The translations under genes were made by a program, and so were the position numbers. The notes beneath the pieces are model-generated. The model was not told the origin of the DNA. It ran no database searches and worked only from the letters and a program-made list of their open reading frames with translations. 64,000 nt of DNA from Culex pipiens pallens (Eukaryota; Arthropoda; Insecta; Diptera; Culicidae): positions 142,786,756 to 142,850,755 of the forward strand of contig NC_068939.1 of assembly GCF_016801865.2 (NCBI RefSeq). The letters are read 5' to 3'. Shown here one piece after another: positions 45,497-57,390 of this stretch (the stretch's first letter is position 1; each line of letters starts with the position of its first letter).

Positions 45497-45915
45497 CACC
45501 CAAAACTGGCAGCGCTAGTCCGAGAGAATGATGGTCTCGAGTCGAGAGAATAGTGGTACCATTCACGGACGCAGAGAACACAGCTCGAGATGGGCGATAG
45601 AACTATTCTCTCGAGGTTCATTTGCAAAAAAAGTTCATCCGTCAAACAAAAAACCAAAAGTGTCGACAACGGGAATCGAACCAGAGACCTTTGACAAACC
45701 AATCCAATGACTTAGCTGCCTCGGCCACCACAGCTTATTGACCATGGAGAAGTCAGAAGTCGATGTATGACACTTGTTGGAGATTTATTGATTCAACTAA
45801 CGAATGAACTCATTTGTTATGATGGTGTGAGTTGGTACCATTATTCTATCGATTTTGGCACTGATCCCTCAATAAATTTTGAGGGAACGATTATCTCGAT
45901 TCTGAATTTTGGGTG
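45497..45915. mobile_element. MITE with CACCCAAAA ends carrying a tRNA-like region
   Basis: The ends are CACCCAAAA and its complement, flanked by TA (45495-45496 and 45916-45917). The interior contains several GAGAGAAT/ATTCTCTCGA words at 45514-45615 and the tRNA-like sequence at 45660-45734 on the minus strand. Confidence 0.75.
45660..45734 (-). tRNA. tRNA-like pseudogene inside a MITE
   Basis: On the minus strand it has an A-box region, TGGCCGAGGCAGCTAAG, and a perfect B box, GGTTCGATTCC. The acceptor ends do not pair well and the anticodon arm is uncertain, so no amino acid is assigned. It is likely a captured or tRNA-derived segment and not a working gene. Confidence 0.6.
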
Positions 45916-46022
45916 TATGCAAGCAATTTTATTCTGAGATTTTTTCGATGAAATGCTGTTTCAAAGGAATGTAAAAAATCACTTAAAAATCCCTTTTTTT
46001 AGTGCAGATATGTGCTATGTTA

Positions 46023-46218
46023 CACAGTAAAAAATAATGTAAATTTGGAAGGTTGAATATTACCTCTTTAACGATGTAATTTTACCTCAGTTTAGACTGA
46101 AGAATTAACATTACACCAGAAATGTGGTAAAATTACTCATTTTCAGAGGTAAAATTACACATTTTTTCCGACACAAAAGGGTACATCTTTTGTGATATTA
46201 CCATGTTTTTTTACTGTG
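46023..46218. mobile_element. CACAGTAAAAA MITE, intact copy
   Basis: The ends are CACAGTAAAAAA-like and complementary, flanked by TA (46021-46022 and 46219-46220). The interior repeats ATTACC, GGTAA and TAAAATTAC words in both orientations. It is the intact counterpart of the element at 12949-15082. Confidence 0.85.
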
Positions 46219-46220
46219 TA

Positions 46221-47564
46221 TGTAAAATTATACCAAAATTATACAAATACCTAACCCCTTTTGAAAATGTAAACGGCTCAGGTTGCAACAAATCATTTAA
46301 AAATAAATAAATTATTGAATTTGGTCTTGTTTCGTAGAATGCAGAGACCCAACTAAATATTTGTATTGCAAATTTTAAAAAATCTTGTAATTTGTGTTTT
46401 TCTTAATGTGTTTTTTGAAATTCCTCTATCCAGCATTACGCACCTGGAAGTGGACACGGATTAAACGGAGAAAATTTCACAATGAATTCGTACTCAGAAG
46501 AGTAATCCAGCAGACTAAGATTCAACTATAATAGATTTCAACTATAATAGAAAATGATTCCTGATGCGGGGTGGCAAAAACAGGAAGGCGCTATATTTAA
46601 ATTGGTCGGAATTCAACCTCAAAATCATTTTTATTAGAAACAAGATATCATCTCGGGCCTCCAAAAGAAAAAAAAATCCCTGTAACAAAACCGTCCCAAA
46701 CCCCCTAAAAGACTTCCTCACCCCACCTCCCCCACTGACTGATAAACCAGAACAATCAACATCACGAAAAGTGGCAATAAAGTACGACCGAGAGAGAGGG
46801 AGAGACTCCTCTTCTATCGGGGTCCGACGTGTCTGCGTTTGACTTTTGTAGGTTCTGTCTGGTTCTGGCCGTTCTGCACTCGGAACGGCTCAAATTCGAA
46901 AATTAGGTTATCGTACATTATGCGCCCCAGTTCCACAACCCTCCGTCGTCCGGACTCTCCATTCCATAGTCCATAGACTATAGTCTCTCGACAGTTCTTC
47001 CGTTAGAAAACACCAAACTTTTCCGGACCAGACCAAATCTGCACACAGTTGAAACTGTTTGATTTTTTTCTTTTTAGATTTGTGTTAAATCTTCCCCAAT
47101 ATTTTTCACTGTGTATCAAGAAGCTACCGATAACAATCCGGAAAATCCAACGTGGCAGAACTTTAAGGGGATTCTCGTTGGTTTGTGGGAGTATAGGGAT
47201 GCACACCACCAGGGAACTCTCGACAAACGGCGACGACGACGACGTCGGCTGCTATATCGAGCGGGAGCCCATTCCCAGATTGGATTGGATTGTTAATTCG
47301 ATTTGGCCGGAAATAGGCACGACTGAATGCGTTTGTTAGCGCCGCCGACGTCGACATTTGATGAAGTCAAACGCCGTTTCAAAAATGGCGCGCTCAAACG
47401 CTAATCAAAATGGAAGCGCGCTAAACAGGCGCTGGGAAATGGGAATTTGAGATCGGGACGATTGCAGTGACGATTAAATCTGACGTGTTTAAACTTGGGA
47501 AGAATCAAGCTTGTTTTTGCTTTAAAAAAAACACATTTATAGAGTCTTTTTAAACATATGAAAC
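46221..47564. other. Mostly unique island, no gene recognised
   Basis: GC-richer blocks at 46680-47000 and 47160-47440 contain frames of 61-96 codons in several phases, without recognisable domains. A GCGCTCAAACGC and AAGCGCGCTAAACAGGCGC-rich string lies at 47390-47440. No repeat partner was noticed. Confidence 0.4.
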
Positions 47565-48278
47565 ACAATATGTGGTCGTGTTTGAATGATGCTGGATAGT
47601 TCTGGAGTGTTCCTTAAAATTTACTAAAACCAAGTACACCAACGAGTAGACCATTTGTTGTGAACATTTCTGTATATTTTCACATTTATTGAAAATTATG
47701 CTATTCCTTTTACAAGCATTTAAAAAAAATATTTCCCAAATGCATTCTAATCAGTCGAGTGCATTGGACCACGCTCATTTTCCTTTTTTAACTTGGTTTT
47801 TTTTCTTCCAGCGCTCTTTTGGATCTGCTTAGTGCTGCCAAAATTGGTGAAATTTTAAGCGAACACTCACGAAAAGTAGCATTTATAGAGAAAAATTTTC
47901 TGGCATCACTGGCTCACTCCGACAGGCGCTGCTGGTGGTGTTGGTGGCCACCCTTTGTTTTTTTTTTGCATTCGCTTCTAGGTCGGTTTTTTTTCACGCA
48001 GAAAAATATTTTGTAGAATCAGCCTGTACGAAGTTTGATTCAACAAAATTTTGTTGAATATAATCAACGCCGATTTTGCGTTGGAACAAACCTTGATTTT
48101 CTCAATTCGACAAAAATCTTTTTTTGTTTTGAAAAAGTTGCTTTGACGTTTAGTGTTGATTCAACAAAAATCTTGATTTTCAAATCAACAAAACGTTTTG
48201 TTGATTCAAATATGCCTTATTTTTCTGCGTGTTTCAGCCTTCGATTGGAATGGGTCGTCAAAATTCAAACGTCAAAAG
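47565..48278 (+). mobile_element. GGGGAAATATA MITE, copy C, truncated both ends
   Basis: It matches the interior of copies at 31548 and 51540 from GTGGTCGTGTTTGAATGATG to CAAACGTCAAAAG. The left terminus is gone, and on the right the match stops where a hAT-like terminus starts at 48279. It holds the insertion at 47995-48231. Confidence 0.75.
47995..48231. mobile_element. CACGCAGAAAAATA MITE filled with TTGATT/CAACAAAA motifs
   Basis: The ends are CACGCAGAAAAATA and its complement. TTGATT or AATCAA occurs about seven times and CAACAAAA or TTTTGTTG about five times, often as palindromic pairs. The uninterrupted sequence is seen in copy A near 32000. The flanks are T-rich, so the duplication cannot be read. 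Confidence 0.8.
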
Positions 48279-48480
48279 TAGGGCGTCCAATATTCCCGGG
48301 TTTTGAATTTCCCGGGAAACGGGAAAAATATTTTTAAAACCCCGGGATCCCGGGAATTTTTTAAACAGTCATAAAATCTATATTTTCATTATATTTGTTA
48401 TGTTTTCAAACATAAAATCAAAGAAACAGCTCAATTATATTAATTTGTGATAATTTACACTTCAATCACAGACAAACAGA
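48279..48480 (+). mobile_element. hAT-like left end (TAGGGCGTCC)
   Basis: TAGGGCGTCCAATATTCCCG begins at the exact break in the preceding MITE and is followed by CCCGGG palindromes. It is the same terminus family as 37345. It may pair with the terminus ending at 50805, but the 8-bp flanks of the two do not match. Confidence 0.6.
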
Positions 48481-49702
48481 CGTGACTCTCCATACAAATT
48501 ATTTTTGAAATCCATCGTCCTTCATCAAACCACCAAATCACGGCGACGCCAGCGCTGCCTGGTGAGCTTATGCCGAAGCGCAGCCCAAACACACCAATAC
48601 AAACCCATTACTGTCATGTGTCATGTCAGTGTATGCGTGAGACAATCAAGCCTTAACGATTGTAAACATCAACAGCTGTTTCGAAATAATTTTGTTGTTG
48701 CTGATCATCAGTAACAAAATCAAAATAAATAAATCAAGACCGACGGCCGAAAATGACGGTGGGTCTGTTCCACGGTCGGATCCGTTTCCAATGGCAGAAC
48801 CTCATGAGGCAAATCATGCGGCAGCACCTGCAGCGATGCAAGACAACACAATGACAGAGACCACACCACTGGTCATCCCCGTTGCTTGCATGTTCCGTCT
48901 AAGATTCCTCCTCCACCGAAAACATGAACCATTACACCTGACACCATCATCAACAAGATATCCCGGTCACGAAAACACCAGTAGTGGCCGCCGGAATAGG
49001 AAAATCAAATTCAAAACTAACGGTATTGATCCCCACGATGGGCGTTTTGAAACATCTGCGGGTAGCTTGTCCACGGCGCAATTAAGTTGCCAGCCAACAA
49101 AACCAAATGGGCCGAATGAGACGAAAAAAGTCACGAAGAGTGGCGCTCACGATCGACGCAATATCGTCAAAATGCCAAAAGGACGACCAGCAGCAGCAAT
49201 CTGAGCAGCAGTCCACGAAGGATAAGCAGGTTGCTCCGAAGGAGATGACTCCACCACAGGATCCGGCTTTCTCCACAGTAGCGGGCGCCTCAGCAGCAGC
49301 CTCGACTTCGGCAGGCAGTGGAGCAGGTCTATCTGGTTAATAGTGGGGTAAAAGGTATGCCCTCGCTAGTCAGCCGCTCATCTGACTCTGGCCGAAACTC
49401 CCCCAAATCCTGGATAGTGGATCACCGTTGGAATTTTTGAATTTCATAATATTTTTTTTGTTTTCATTTGCTGCCTCACACGTGCTCACGCTCAACTTAA
49501 AAACAAAAAAACACGCATCACACACACTGAGAAAAGACGGGCGAGCTGTCACGACAGCAGCGCCATCAGCGCCGGGTGAGTGGATGCCGAAACAAAATTG
49601 AATTTGATTAAACCGTTTTTGGAGGACGATGGTGCGGCATTCGAGTGTCCCGTCTGTTTGTCTGTGCTTCAATCTAAACATAGACGACAGCTTTTAAATA
49701 GC
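48481..49702 (+). other. GC-richer segment with two overlapping open frames
   Basis: Frames at 48692-49204 (170 codons) and 49107-49340 (77 codons) overlap out of phase. The second is rich in Gln, Ala, Ser and Gly. I recognise no domain. Two similar words, CCTGGTGAGCTTATGCCG at 48558 and CCGGGTGAGTGGATGCC at 49575, flank the frames in the same orientation. It could be the 5' part of a retroelement ORF1 with a frameshift or an unrelated exon-like sequence. Confidence 0.35.
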
Positions 49703-49706
49703 TTAA

Positions 49707-50357
49707 GGGGTTACATAAATGTAAATCGGCATAAATGTCAGAGGTTGGTATGAGAACACATTTAAACTTTTTTAAATCTATTTTCAAGCCATTAAAATAT
49801 ATATTTTCATCTATCAACAAAATAAATTTGAAAACTTTTGGTTGTACCATTGCCGAGATATAACAATTTGAAGTTGGCAGTTTCAAAAAATGGGTGCCAC
49901 GATATCTCAACACTGCTTTGACCAAATCGGCTCATAATTTTGGTGAACACTCGTTAAACTGGTTCCGTGTGCCTTACGAAGGCCGATATTAAAAGAAGTT
50001 TATTTTTAAATAAGATAAAAATATTTTTATGTTTTTCATATAAAAGCTAGAGAGCTTTTGATACTTGCATTTTTCAAAATGCAGAATTCAAAAATCGGGC
50101 ATCGTCATGCACACGGGAGGTCTTGTGAGTCTTCTACCCAATTTTAGCCAATTTGGTCCATCCTATCTTGAGAAAAAAATGTTCACAAAGTTTGACAGTT
50201 TGCTTTGCGCATGGCAAAATTTTGTGCTTAAATCGTCTCTTACTCAGTTTAATAATGAAATATCTTCATGAAACTTTCAGGAGTGATCATCTTTCAAGTG
50301 GATTTAATAAATTTTCTGTAATTAGTTTTTTTGCATTTTCTACATGTATGTAAACCC
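49707..50357. mobile_element. TTAA-flanked MITE (piggyBac-type), copy B
   Basis: The left end is GGGGTTACATAAATGTA and the right end the complement of GGGTTTACATACATGTA, flanked by TTAA at 49703-49706 and 50358-50361. It is the same family as 15212-15873 in opposite orientation. No transposase is present. Confidence 0.85.
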
Positions 50358-50361
50358 TTAA

Positions 50362-51537
50362 AAGAAATTAAAAATATATATGCTTTGTTTTTTTTATTCT
50401 ACTTTGGCCAACTGGGGAAAATCGGGACTAAAGCCTATTTTTTCCAATTTTTAAAATTATTAATATTCAAAAATGTAATAACCAGTCTTTTAAAAATATA
50501 GAGAGATAAATAAAAAATATTTAAAGCACTAGGAAACTCAAATTTCAACAATTTTCACTAATAAGCCAAGTTAATGCTGGTATATACCGAATAAAATGTT
50601 TAATTATTTTAAATTCTTATCGATTATTATGTATTCAACTATTTATGTATTTCTGCACAAAAATATATTTCCGGGTCAAAATTTGATTCTTTTCAATTTC
50701 GAGAATTCCCGGGACAAATTATAAAAAATCCCGGGATTCGGGAATTCCCGGTTTTGGAAAAATCCCGGGATTTTTGTCCCGGGAATTCCCGGGATGGACG
50801 CACTACTTTCAAACTCACAATGTTATTAACAGGGGCTCTCTTGCCGAAGGTTGACAGCAATAAAAATTGTTTCATAAAATTTTGAGTTTTGTAATTTTTA
50901 CGGGCTTTCGAAAACAGGTTTCATTTAATTCTCAGAAATTGGCCTTATTGTGCTTAACCAATTTTGATGATATTTGAGGAGATGTTAGTATACATTCTAT
51001 TAGAAAACCATGACCATGAAAAATTGTGCCTGTTCCGAGATATTTAAGGTTAAAGTTTTGGTGCTCTGGAGTAACCATGGGTGGGAGAGGTTTAAAAAAA
51101 CACTTTTTTTCAACAATACTTTAAAATGATCTATGGTTACTAAAAAATAATAAATGCGTATGATAGAATAATTCTAAATTGGTGTAATACGAAAAAAATT
51201 TCATAAGGGTTTAAAAAAATATTTAGCAGAGAAAAAAATATGAGCCCCAATATAATTAAAAATGAGGTAAACTATTATTTTCAACGTTTTCAGTAGAACA
51301 CGCTTCTTATTTCTAATTTTGGCAAGAACAAAAAAAAATCAAGGGTACAACCCTTGAATTCAAACCGCTGAAACTATTGTTGTTGTGAATGAATTTGGCT
51401 GAAATTTGGGAAAATATTAAGAAACTATCTCTAGATTAAGTGCTGAAAATATGAAATCGGTCCGACAGATATATTTGGAGATATCGTCAAAATATTGAGT
51501 TTCGGTCAAAATCGTATTCGTAATTTTGAAACGATAA
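50362..51537. other. AT-rich stretch with a hAT-like right end
   Basis: 50690-50805 contains CCCGGGAATT-type palindromes and ends GGACGCACTA at 50796-50805, a terminus of the family at 37345. The remainder, 50806-51537, shows nothing I can assign. Confidence 0.45.
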
Positions 51538-51539
51538 TA

Positions 51540-52486
51540 GGGGAAATATACCCTTTCTAATCAAACACCTATCTTCGTCATATGGAGAGTTTGATGCTCG
51601 ATTTAAGCTTCAAAAATACTATTTATGCTATGAACTTACCAGCAACAGCACCGCCTCGAGTAAGCACGCGAATGTATGCTACTTACTGGCCAAAAAGATC
51701 AAATTTAATGCACTTTTGATCATAATTTCTAATTTGCGAGACCATTTCTCAACATTTTGGTGGCACACACAGTGACACGCAAGATCAGAGGTTAACTGCT
51801 TAACGAAAGTCGCCATCAATATCTTTTCACTTGCGCTAACGATTTCAAAGCGCTTAAGATATAAAATTGCTTCCAACTACCGGCAACATGTTCTTTTGAC
51901 CATTACTTAGTCACTCACTTGAAAACTAATCCCGAAAAATGTAAATAATGAGCAAGCACCATCACAAAACCAAACGCGCTAAGTCTTTTGACGTTTCAAT
52001 TTTGACGACCCATTCCAATCGAAGGCTGAAGAAAACCGAGCGAGAAGCGAAGGCAAATAAAGAACAAAGGATGGCCACCAACACCACCAACATGTTGCGC
52101 CTGTTAGAGTGAGCAAGTGCTGCCAGGAAACTTTCGCTATATTTGCTACTTTTCGTGAGTGTTCGCTTAAAATTTCATCATTTTTGGCAGCACTAAGCAG
52201 ACCCAAAAGAGCGCTGGAAGAGAAAAGAACTAAGCTAAAAAAAGGAAAAATTAGCGGTGCCCAATGCACTGGACTGATTAGAATGCATTTGGAAAATATA
52301 TTTGTAAAATGCTTGTAAAAGGAATTGCATAACGTTTGATACAAGTGAAAATAAACAGAAATGTTCACAAAAAGTTGCTCTACTCGTTGGTGCACTTGGT
52401 TTTAGTGTAATGCAAGGAACAATCCAGATTATCCAGAATCATTCAAACACGACCGCTTATTAGGCTTAAAATGAGCATATTTCCCC
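51540..52486 (-). mobile_element. GGGGAAATATA MITE, copy D, uninterrupted
   Basis: The ends are GGGGAAATATA and its complement (ATATTTCCCC), flanked by TA (51538-51539 and 52487-52488). It runs opposite to copies A to C. Being uninterrupted, it gives the reference order for the family. Frames differ among the copies, so no conserved protein is indicated. Confidence 0.9.
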
Positions 52487-52634
52487 TAGGTAACTAAGTT
52501 TTCCAAAAAGCATCTGAAAGTAGACATTCCGAACTGCCTATGCTGAAAATTTCATAAGGTTGGATCGAAACACGAGCGAACGCCGGCAACTTGAATTTTG
52601 AGTAAGGTTTGACAAATCGTCCAATACCATATAT

Positions 52635-53010
52635 TAGGGTGTAATATCAAAATCGATTTTCCAGCACAGCACTTTTTCAGTTCTTTTTGGGGCCCAAAAC
52701 AACTCCCCAAAGTTTGGGACCGATTGGTTTAGTCGTCACTTTGCGCAAAGCGATTCAATTTTCCATATAAATTTGTATGGGGAAAACCTCTTCTTTTTTT
52801 TTGGATTTTGATATTTATCAATTCCACGTTCCATGCTATATCAAAACCGGACTCATATTCGGAGGCTCTGGAATGTGCTCTACAACTTTGCCGAAGAGAG
52901 TATGGTGCCAACTTGCTCCAGAAAAAGGATTTTCGAGCAAAAACACGTTTTAGACGAGTTTTGAACAAGCTAAATCTTTTTTTAGGAGCAAGCTAGCACC
53001 ATACTCTCTT
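52635..53010 (+). mobile_element. Half copy of the TAGGGTGTAATAT foldback
   Basis: It starts with TAGGGTGTAATATC and follows one arm of 9475-10153 through GCGCAAAGCGATTCAATTTT to CACCATACTCTCTTC. The match then stops at an A/T run near 53011. The second arm is missing apart from a short inverted stretch near the end. Confidence 0.8.
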
Positions 53011-55600
53011 CATTTTTTTTTTTGTTGCCGTGTTTTTGGTCGTTGTGCTAAAATATCACTTCAAAAATGCTCTAAAGTGATTTGGACATTACAAATCCAA
53101 GATGGCGGAAAAATGGCGGTGACAAATTGAGAAATTACACTGAGCAATGTTACAGACAATCAACCACTCAAATTTAATTGAAATGGGTTCGCAAAACTCG
53201 AATTTGATGTTAAATTTGATGTTCATGATTCGTGTAAAGTATCTAATTTTTTTTTTTAGATATTCGAGTTTGACCTGTAGTGCGAGACGGACAATATTTT
53301 TTGGGGCAGGTCAGAATTTTTCGAAAAATATATATTTTGCTTAACAACAACATTTCTTGGTCATAAGAAATTTCAGGTAAATCGTATGCACCGTTCTTTT
53401 TAGTAGATCATGACGATAATTTTGCCTAAAAAAAGTTCATGAAAAGTATGAACTTTTTTGATAAGGTACAATTAACAAATGTAAACATTGAGTATATCCC
53501 CCACTCTAGAAATGATTTCTCTGTAAAAGTTCCATAACCAATGTTAAAAAAAAACTGAAAAAAGCAAAATTAATAAAAAACTGTGTGTAAACTCAGATTA
53601 CAAAACAAGTAAGCAAAAAGAGGCTCCGTATCTTTTTTTTCTGGTGAAATACATTTTCCTCGTGTTTTACCTTTTTACACAACAATAACATTTTGTGAAA
53701 TTATTGTATGTTATACAAAAAACCCATACTGAAATTGTGTATCCTTTTCGATAGCACATCAACACGCGAAAAATGATCCAGTTCCAATAACGACCGATTT
53801 AGATTAATTCTTCAAATAACGATAAATTTTATTTAAACAGTACCAATTGAGAAAGCACAAACCTCAACAATAAACTGTTGATTCAAGCACCAAGTCGTTG
53901 TGAAAATGACGTTATCGTCAAAAACAACCAGGCATAAAATTCATCCAAGTACTTCCACCCGAAATAACCCCCCAGCTTAGCCGAACTCCTCGGGGACATT
54001 TTGTTCCGTATCTTGGCATTTTTACTTTCTCTCGGTCTCGCATTTTTGCTCCATTCTCTATCGGATTTCGCGCATCCAAATACTCACACACATCCACACA
54101 ACCACAAAAAGAGTAAGTAAAACAAAATTCAAATTTATCTTACTTGGCCCAACTGCTTCTTGTTCCGGGACGCAGATGGGATCACTTCCGGCAAGTGATC
54201 CCAGGGCAGGCGGTAACGCAAAAACGCAGGATGAAAAATCTCACCCACTCAAAATAGGTATCATGCCAGAAGTGCTGAAGTGCGTTGAAAAATGACTGTT
54301 GGTTGGAACTTGTGGCGGCTCGGACGGAGTTGGTTGAAACATTGTGAAATTTAAGACAATTCATCAGGGAACTGAGAACAACGTTTTTGCCACGTGATGT
54401 ATAGAAATATCAAACAATGGGGGCGATGTAGAAATTACCAATTTTTCCTCAAATTGTCCTTAGCCATACCAATACCTATAAGATAACCAGAGACTTAGTT
54501 GTTGATTAATATTTTTTGTATTTGTATTAAAGATCTCATGACGCATAATGGCTTCTTTGGTCATCAAATACCTATATATAAGAGAAAAATATTATAGAAA
54601 GGCAAATATATTTTAAAATATTATTCCAACACAATTAGTTTACAGAGTACATTTTTCAATACCGTGAAAACGAACAACCTGTGATATCATTTCCCCCCAA
54701 ACCATGAACTTTCAAACCAGTTCCTCTTGCTTTCATCCCTGTCGCGAAAAGCTATTTCCGTTTCGGCGTCCATATCTTGTGCTTTTTTGCCGGGCTGCCT
54801 TTGCTTCCTGCCTGGGCGTCGCGACGCACCGATGGAGATGATAACGCCAAAACAATTTTCAGTTATTTTCGAGCTTTATTTTTTCGCGATTCTTGGGGTC
54901 CCTTTTTTTTTGTTGGGGAGCGAAAACAAAACTCCCCCAAACTATGGTCGAGCGCCCAAAGACAACAAAAACGGCAAAAGAATTCGAAACCGACAAGCTC
55001 CAGCGAAATCGAAAAAAAAAAGTTCTTTCTGATCCCATGAAACGAGCCTTTTGCGGGACTAACTTGGAAGGTATTTGGAGGAAAGCAGGTAGGTAGCCTA
55101 CAACGACGCGAGCGCTTTGCGATTAGGCTGAATTCGCCGGCACGAAAAACGGCGCCGAAAAATGAGAATGGTTTTGTTGTTTGCTTTGCGTCGATGATGG
55201 TCAGCTATAAAGGGGATTTGGGCGGTAGTACGATTAGCAAACTGAGTTTGCATTTGACAGGATCAACTTGATTGGGTGATTGATCTTGTTGGTGAGATTA
55301 GGTTGCTGGAAATTTGTGTAATATTGTATAATTGTAAGGGCATTTTATGTGTTTTAAACTACAAAACTAAATTACTTTTTAAGCCTTCCTAGGATTCTAA
55401 GTCAAAATTACAGAAACATTTTTGAAAGCATTGAATAAATGAATACAAAAATGTTAAAATATACATTTTAAATCAAATTAAATTATAGTTTGTTCATCTC
55501 TAATCTCGAGATTCCAATTGGTATTATTTTTTATGAGAAAGATAAAAAAATCCTGGATTTCTAATATGCGCCATACAAGAGGGAATATTTCATCAGTGGG
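53011..55600. other. Mostly unique island, no gene recognised
   Basis: 53011-53900 is AT-rich. 54000-55200 has more GC and short overlapping plus-strand frames at 54727-55096 of 67-101 codons in three phases, which argues against a real exon. CTATAAAGGGG at 55205 resembles a TATA element but no initiator or gene follows. No repeat partner was noticed apart from an AAATCCAAGATGGCGG word shared by 53094 and 22668. Confidence 0.4.
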
Positions 55601-56032
55601 TATTGCGCGTCATTTTTTGATGTATACATTTTTTTAAATTAAAATATTGAAAAACGGGTTTTTTGGTGGTTTTTGGCAATTTCTGTATGACAGATTTGGT
55701 TTTTCAGTCTCGTAAATATTTTACCGGAAAGCTTGTCCAATTTCCCATAAGTTTGCCTTAGACAGCATTTCAATTGGATGTAAGGGCTCACAGATATAAG
55801 CCTAATTACATTGCTTATAACTGAAAATAGAATATATTTTTCAGTGTGGTAGAAACCAGGATAGTAAATTTGATTACGTAAATAAACTATTGGAAAATTG
55901 GATGAGCTTTCCGAGACTGAAATACCAAGTCTGTCATATAGAAATTGCCAAAAAACCGCAAAAAACCCGTTTTTTCAACATTTTCATTTTTAAAACCGCT
56001 GTATCTTCCCAAGGATTGGACATAGGACAATG

Positions 56033-57248
56033 CACAGTGGTCCGAAACCGAAATCTAGCGTGACAAAATTGATAGCGGCCACACGTTAAGATTTAGAGCT
56101 TTGGTGTCTTCGGGACTAATGATCAGGGTCGATTTGGGCATCTTTTGGTATGGTGGACATAAGGGTAGTACAAATTTTAGGGTGGTTCAGATTTTTTTTG
56201 GCGGGATGACGAGATAGCGCTTTGGTGTCTTCAGAAAAGTTGTAGAAAACACCATTCTGATCAATTTTGCAGAAGAGCACAAAGCTGTATCTTCAAACGG
56301 GATGTTTCTAGAGCTATTTTTGTAATTTATGTTGAAGTGTTTATGAAAAAATTAGTTTTTTGAATTTATCAACTCAGGCTTGTGTCGTAGCGAGTTGGCT
56401 GAAATATTTCAGGAATAAATTTAATTATTTTGTTGATTCCTGAAATATTTCAGCTAAAACTTGTTTCTTCTTTTACAACCACTAGATCATTTTGTACATT
56501 TTTGGGCCCTTCTAGACAATTGTAGAACTTGTCAAAATGAACATTTTTATTCTTGAAAAATGAATTTTGGTCAATTCTATCAAAATTTATGGACAAAAAA
56601 CGATTAAAAAATGCTCATTTTCAAATTGAGATTAAATAAGCTAAACAAAAAAGACCTCCGAGATATTTTCAGCAAATTCGCAGTAACGTACTCTAAAATG
56701 TGTACTTTCAGATGCTTCTAAGAGCGAGGTCAAACTCCACCACCTTTTCGAGTTATTAACATTTCAAAATGGCGTCTTTTTCGTCGTATCGTGGCTATAA
56801 CTTTCGTTTTAAAGGTCCGATTTTTGCTCTCTTGGAAGATAAATGTGTGTTTTAATAAGCTCTACAAATGTTTAGAAGACACCAACTCGCTACAACACAA
56901 GCCTGAGTTGGTAAATTCAAAAAACTATTTTTTTCATACACACTTCAACCTAAATTAAAAAAATGGCTCTGGAAACTTCCCGTTTGAAGATACAGCTTGG
57001 TGCTCTTCGGCAAAGTTGCTCATAATGGTGTTCTCTACAACTTTTCTGAAGACACCAAAGCGCTATCTCGTCATCCCGCCAAAATAAAAATTCTGAACCA
57101 CCCTAAAATTTGGACCATCCTAATGTCCACCATACCAAAAGATGCCCGAATTGACCCTGATCATTTGTCCGCAAGACACCAAAGCTCTAAATCTTAACGT
57201 GTGGCTGCTTTCAATTTTGTCACGCTGATTTCGGTTTCGAACCACTGT
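56033..57248. mobile_element. 1.2-kb foldback with CACAGTGGTCCG ends
   Basis: The left end is CACAGTGGTCCGAAACC and the right end has the complement of CAGTGGTTCGAAACC. The arms of roughly 400 bp (from 56033 and back from 57248) are reverse complements, with CGAGATAGCGCTTTGGTGTC and its complement. The flanks carry ACAATG on both sides, close to but not certain as a duplication. The terminus resembles those at 43022 and 63021, perhaps a hAT-type family. Confidence 0.75.
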
Positions 57249-57390
57249 ACAATGGTCAATATGGAGACTTTTATGTAAAATTGTCTGGAGAATCGATTCC
57301 CACTACCGGTTTTCAAAAATTTTGACGTTTAGACCACTTTTCAAAACAATAGTTTAAGTAAATGATTTTTGTATTTTTTTAGGAGCGACA

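Noticed and set aside
48279..50805. One 2.5-kb hAT-like element spanning both TAGNGCGTCC ends
   Set aside because: The 8-bp flanks (GTCAAAAG and CTTTCAAA) do not match, so the ends may belong to different copies.
54727..55096. Three overlapping plus-strand frames as a possible gene
   Set aside because: All three phases are open at once over the same DNA, which reflects composition and not coding.
55205..55215. CTATAAAGGGG as a core promoter
   Set aside because: No initiator, no downstream frame and no supporting context.
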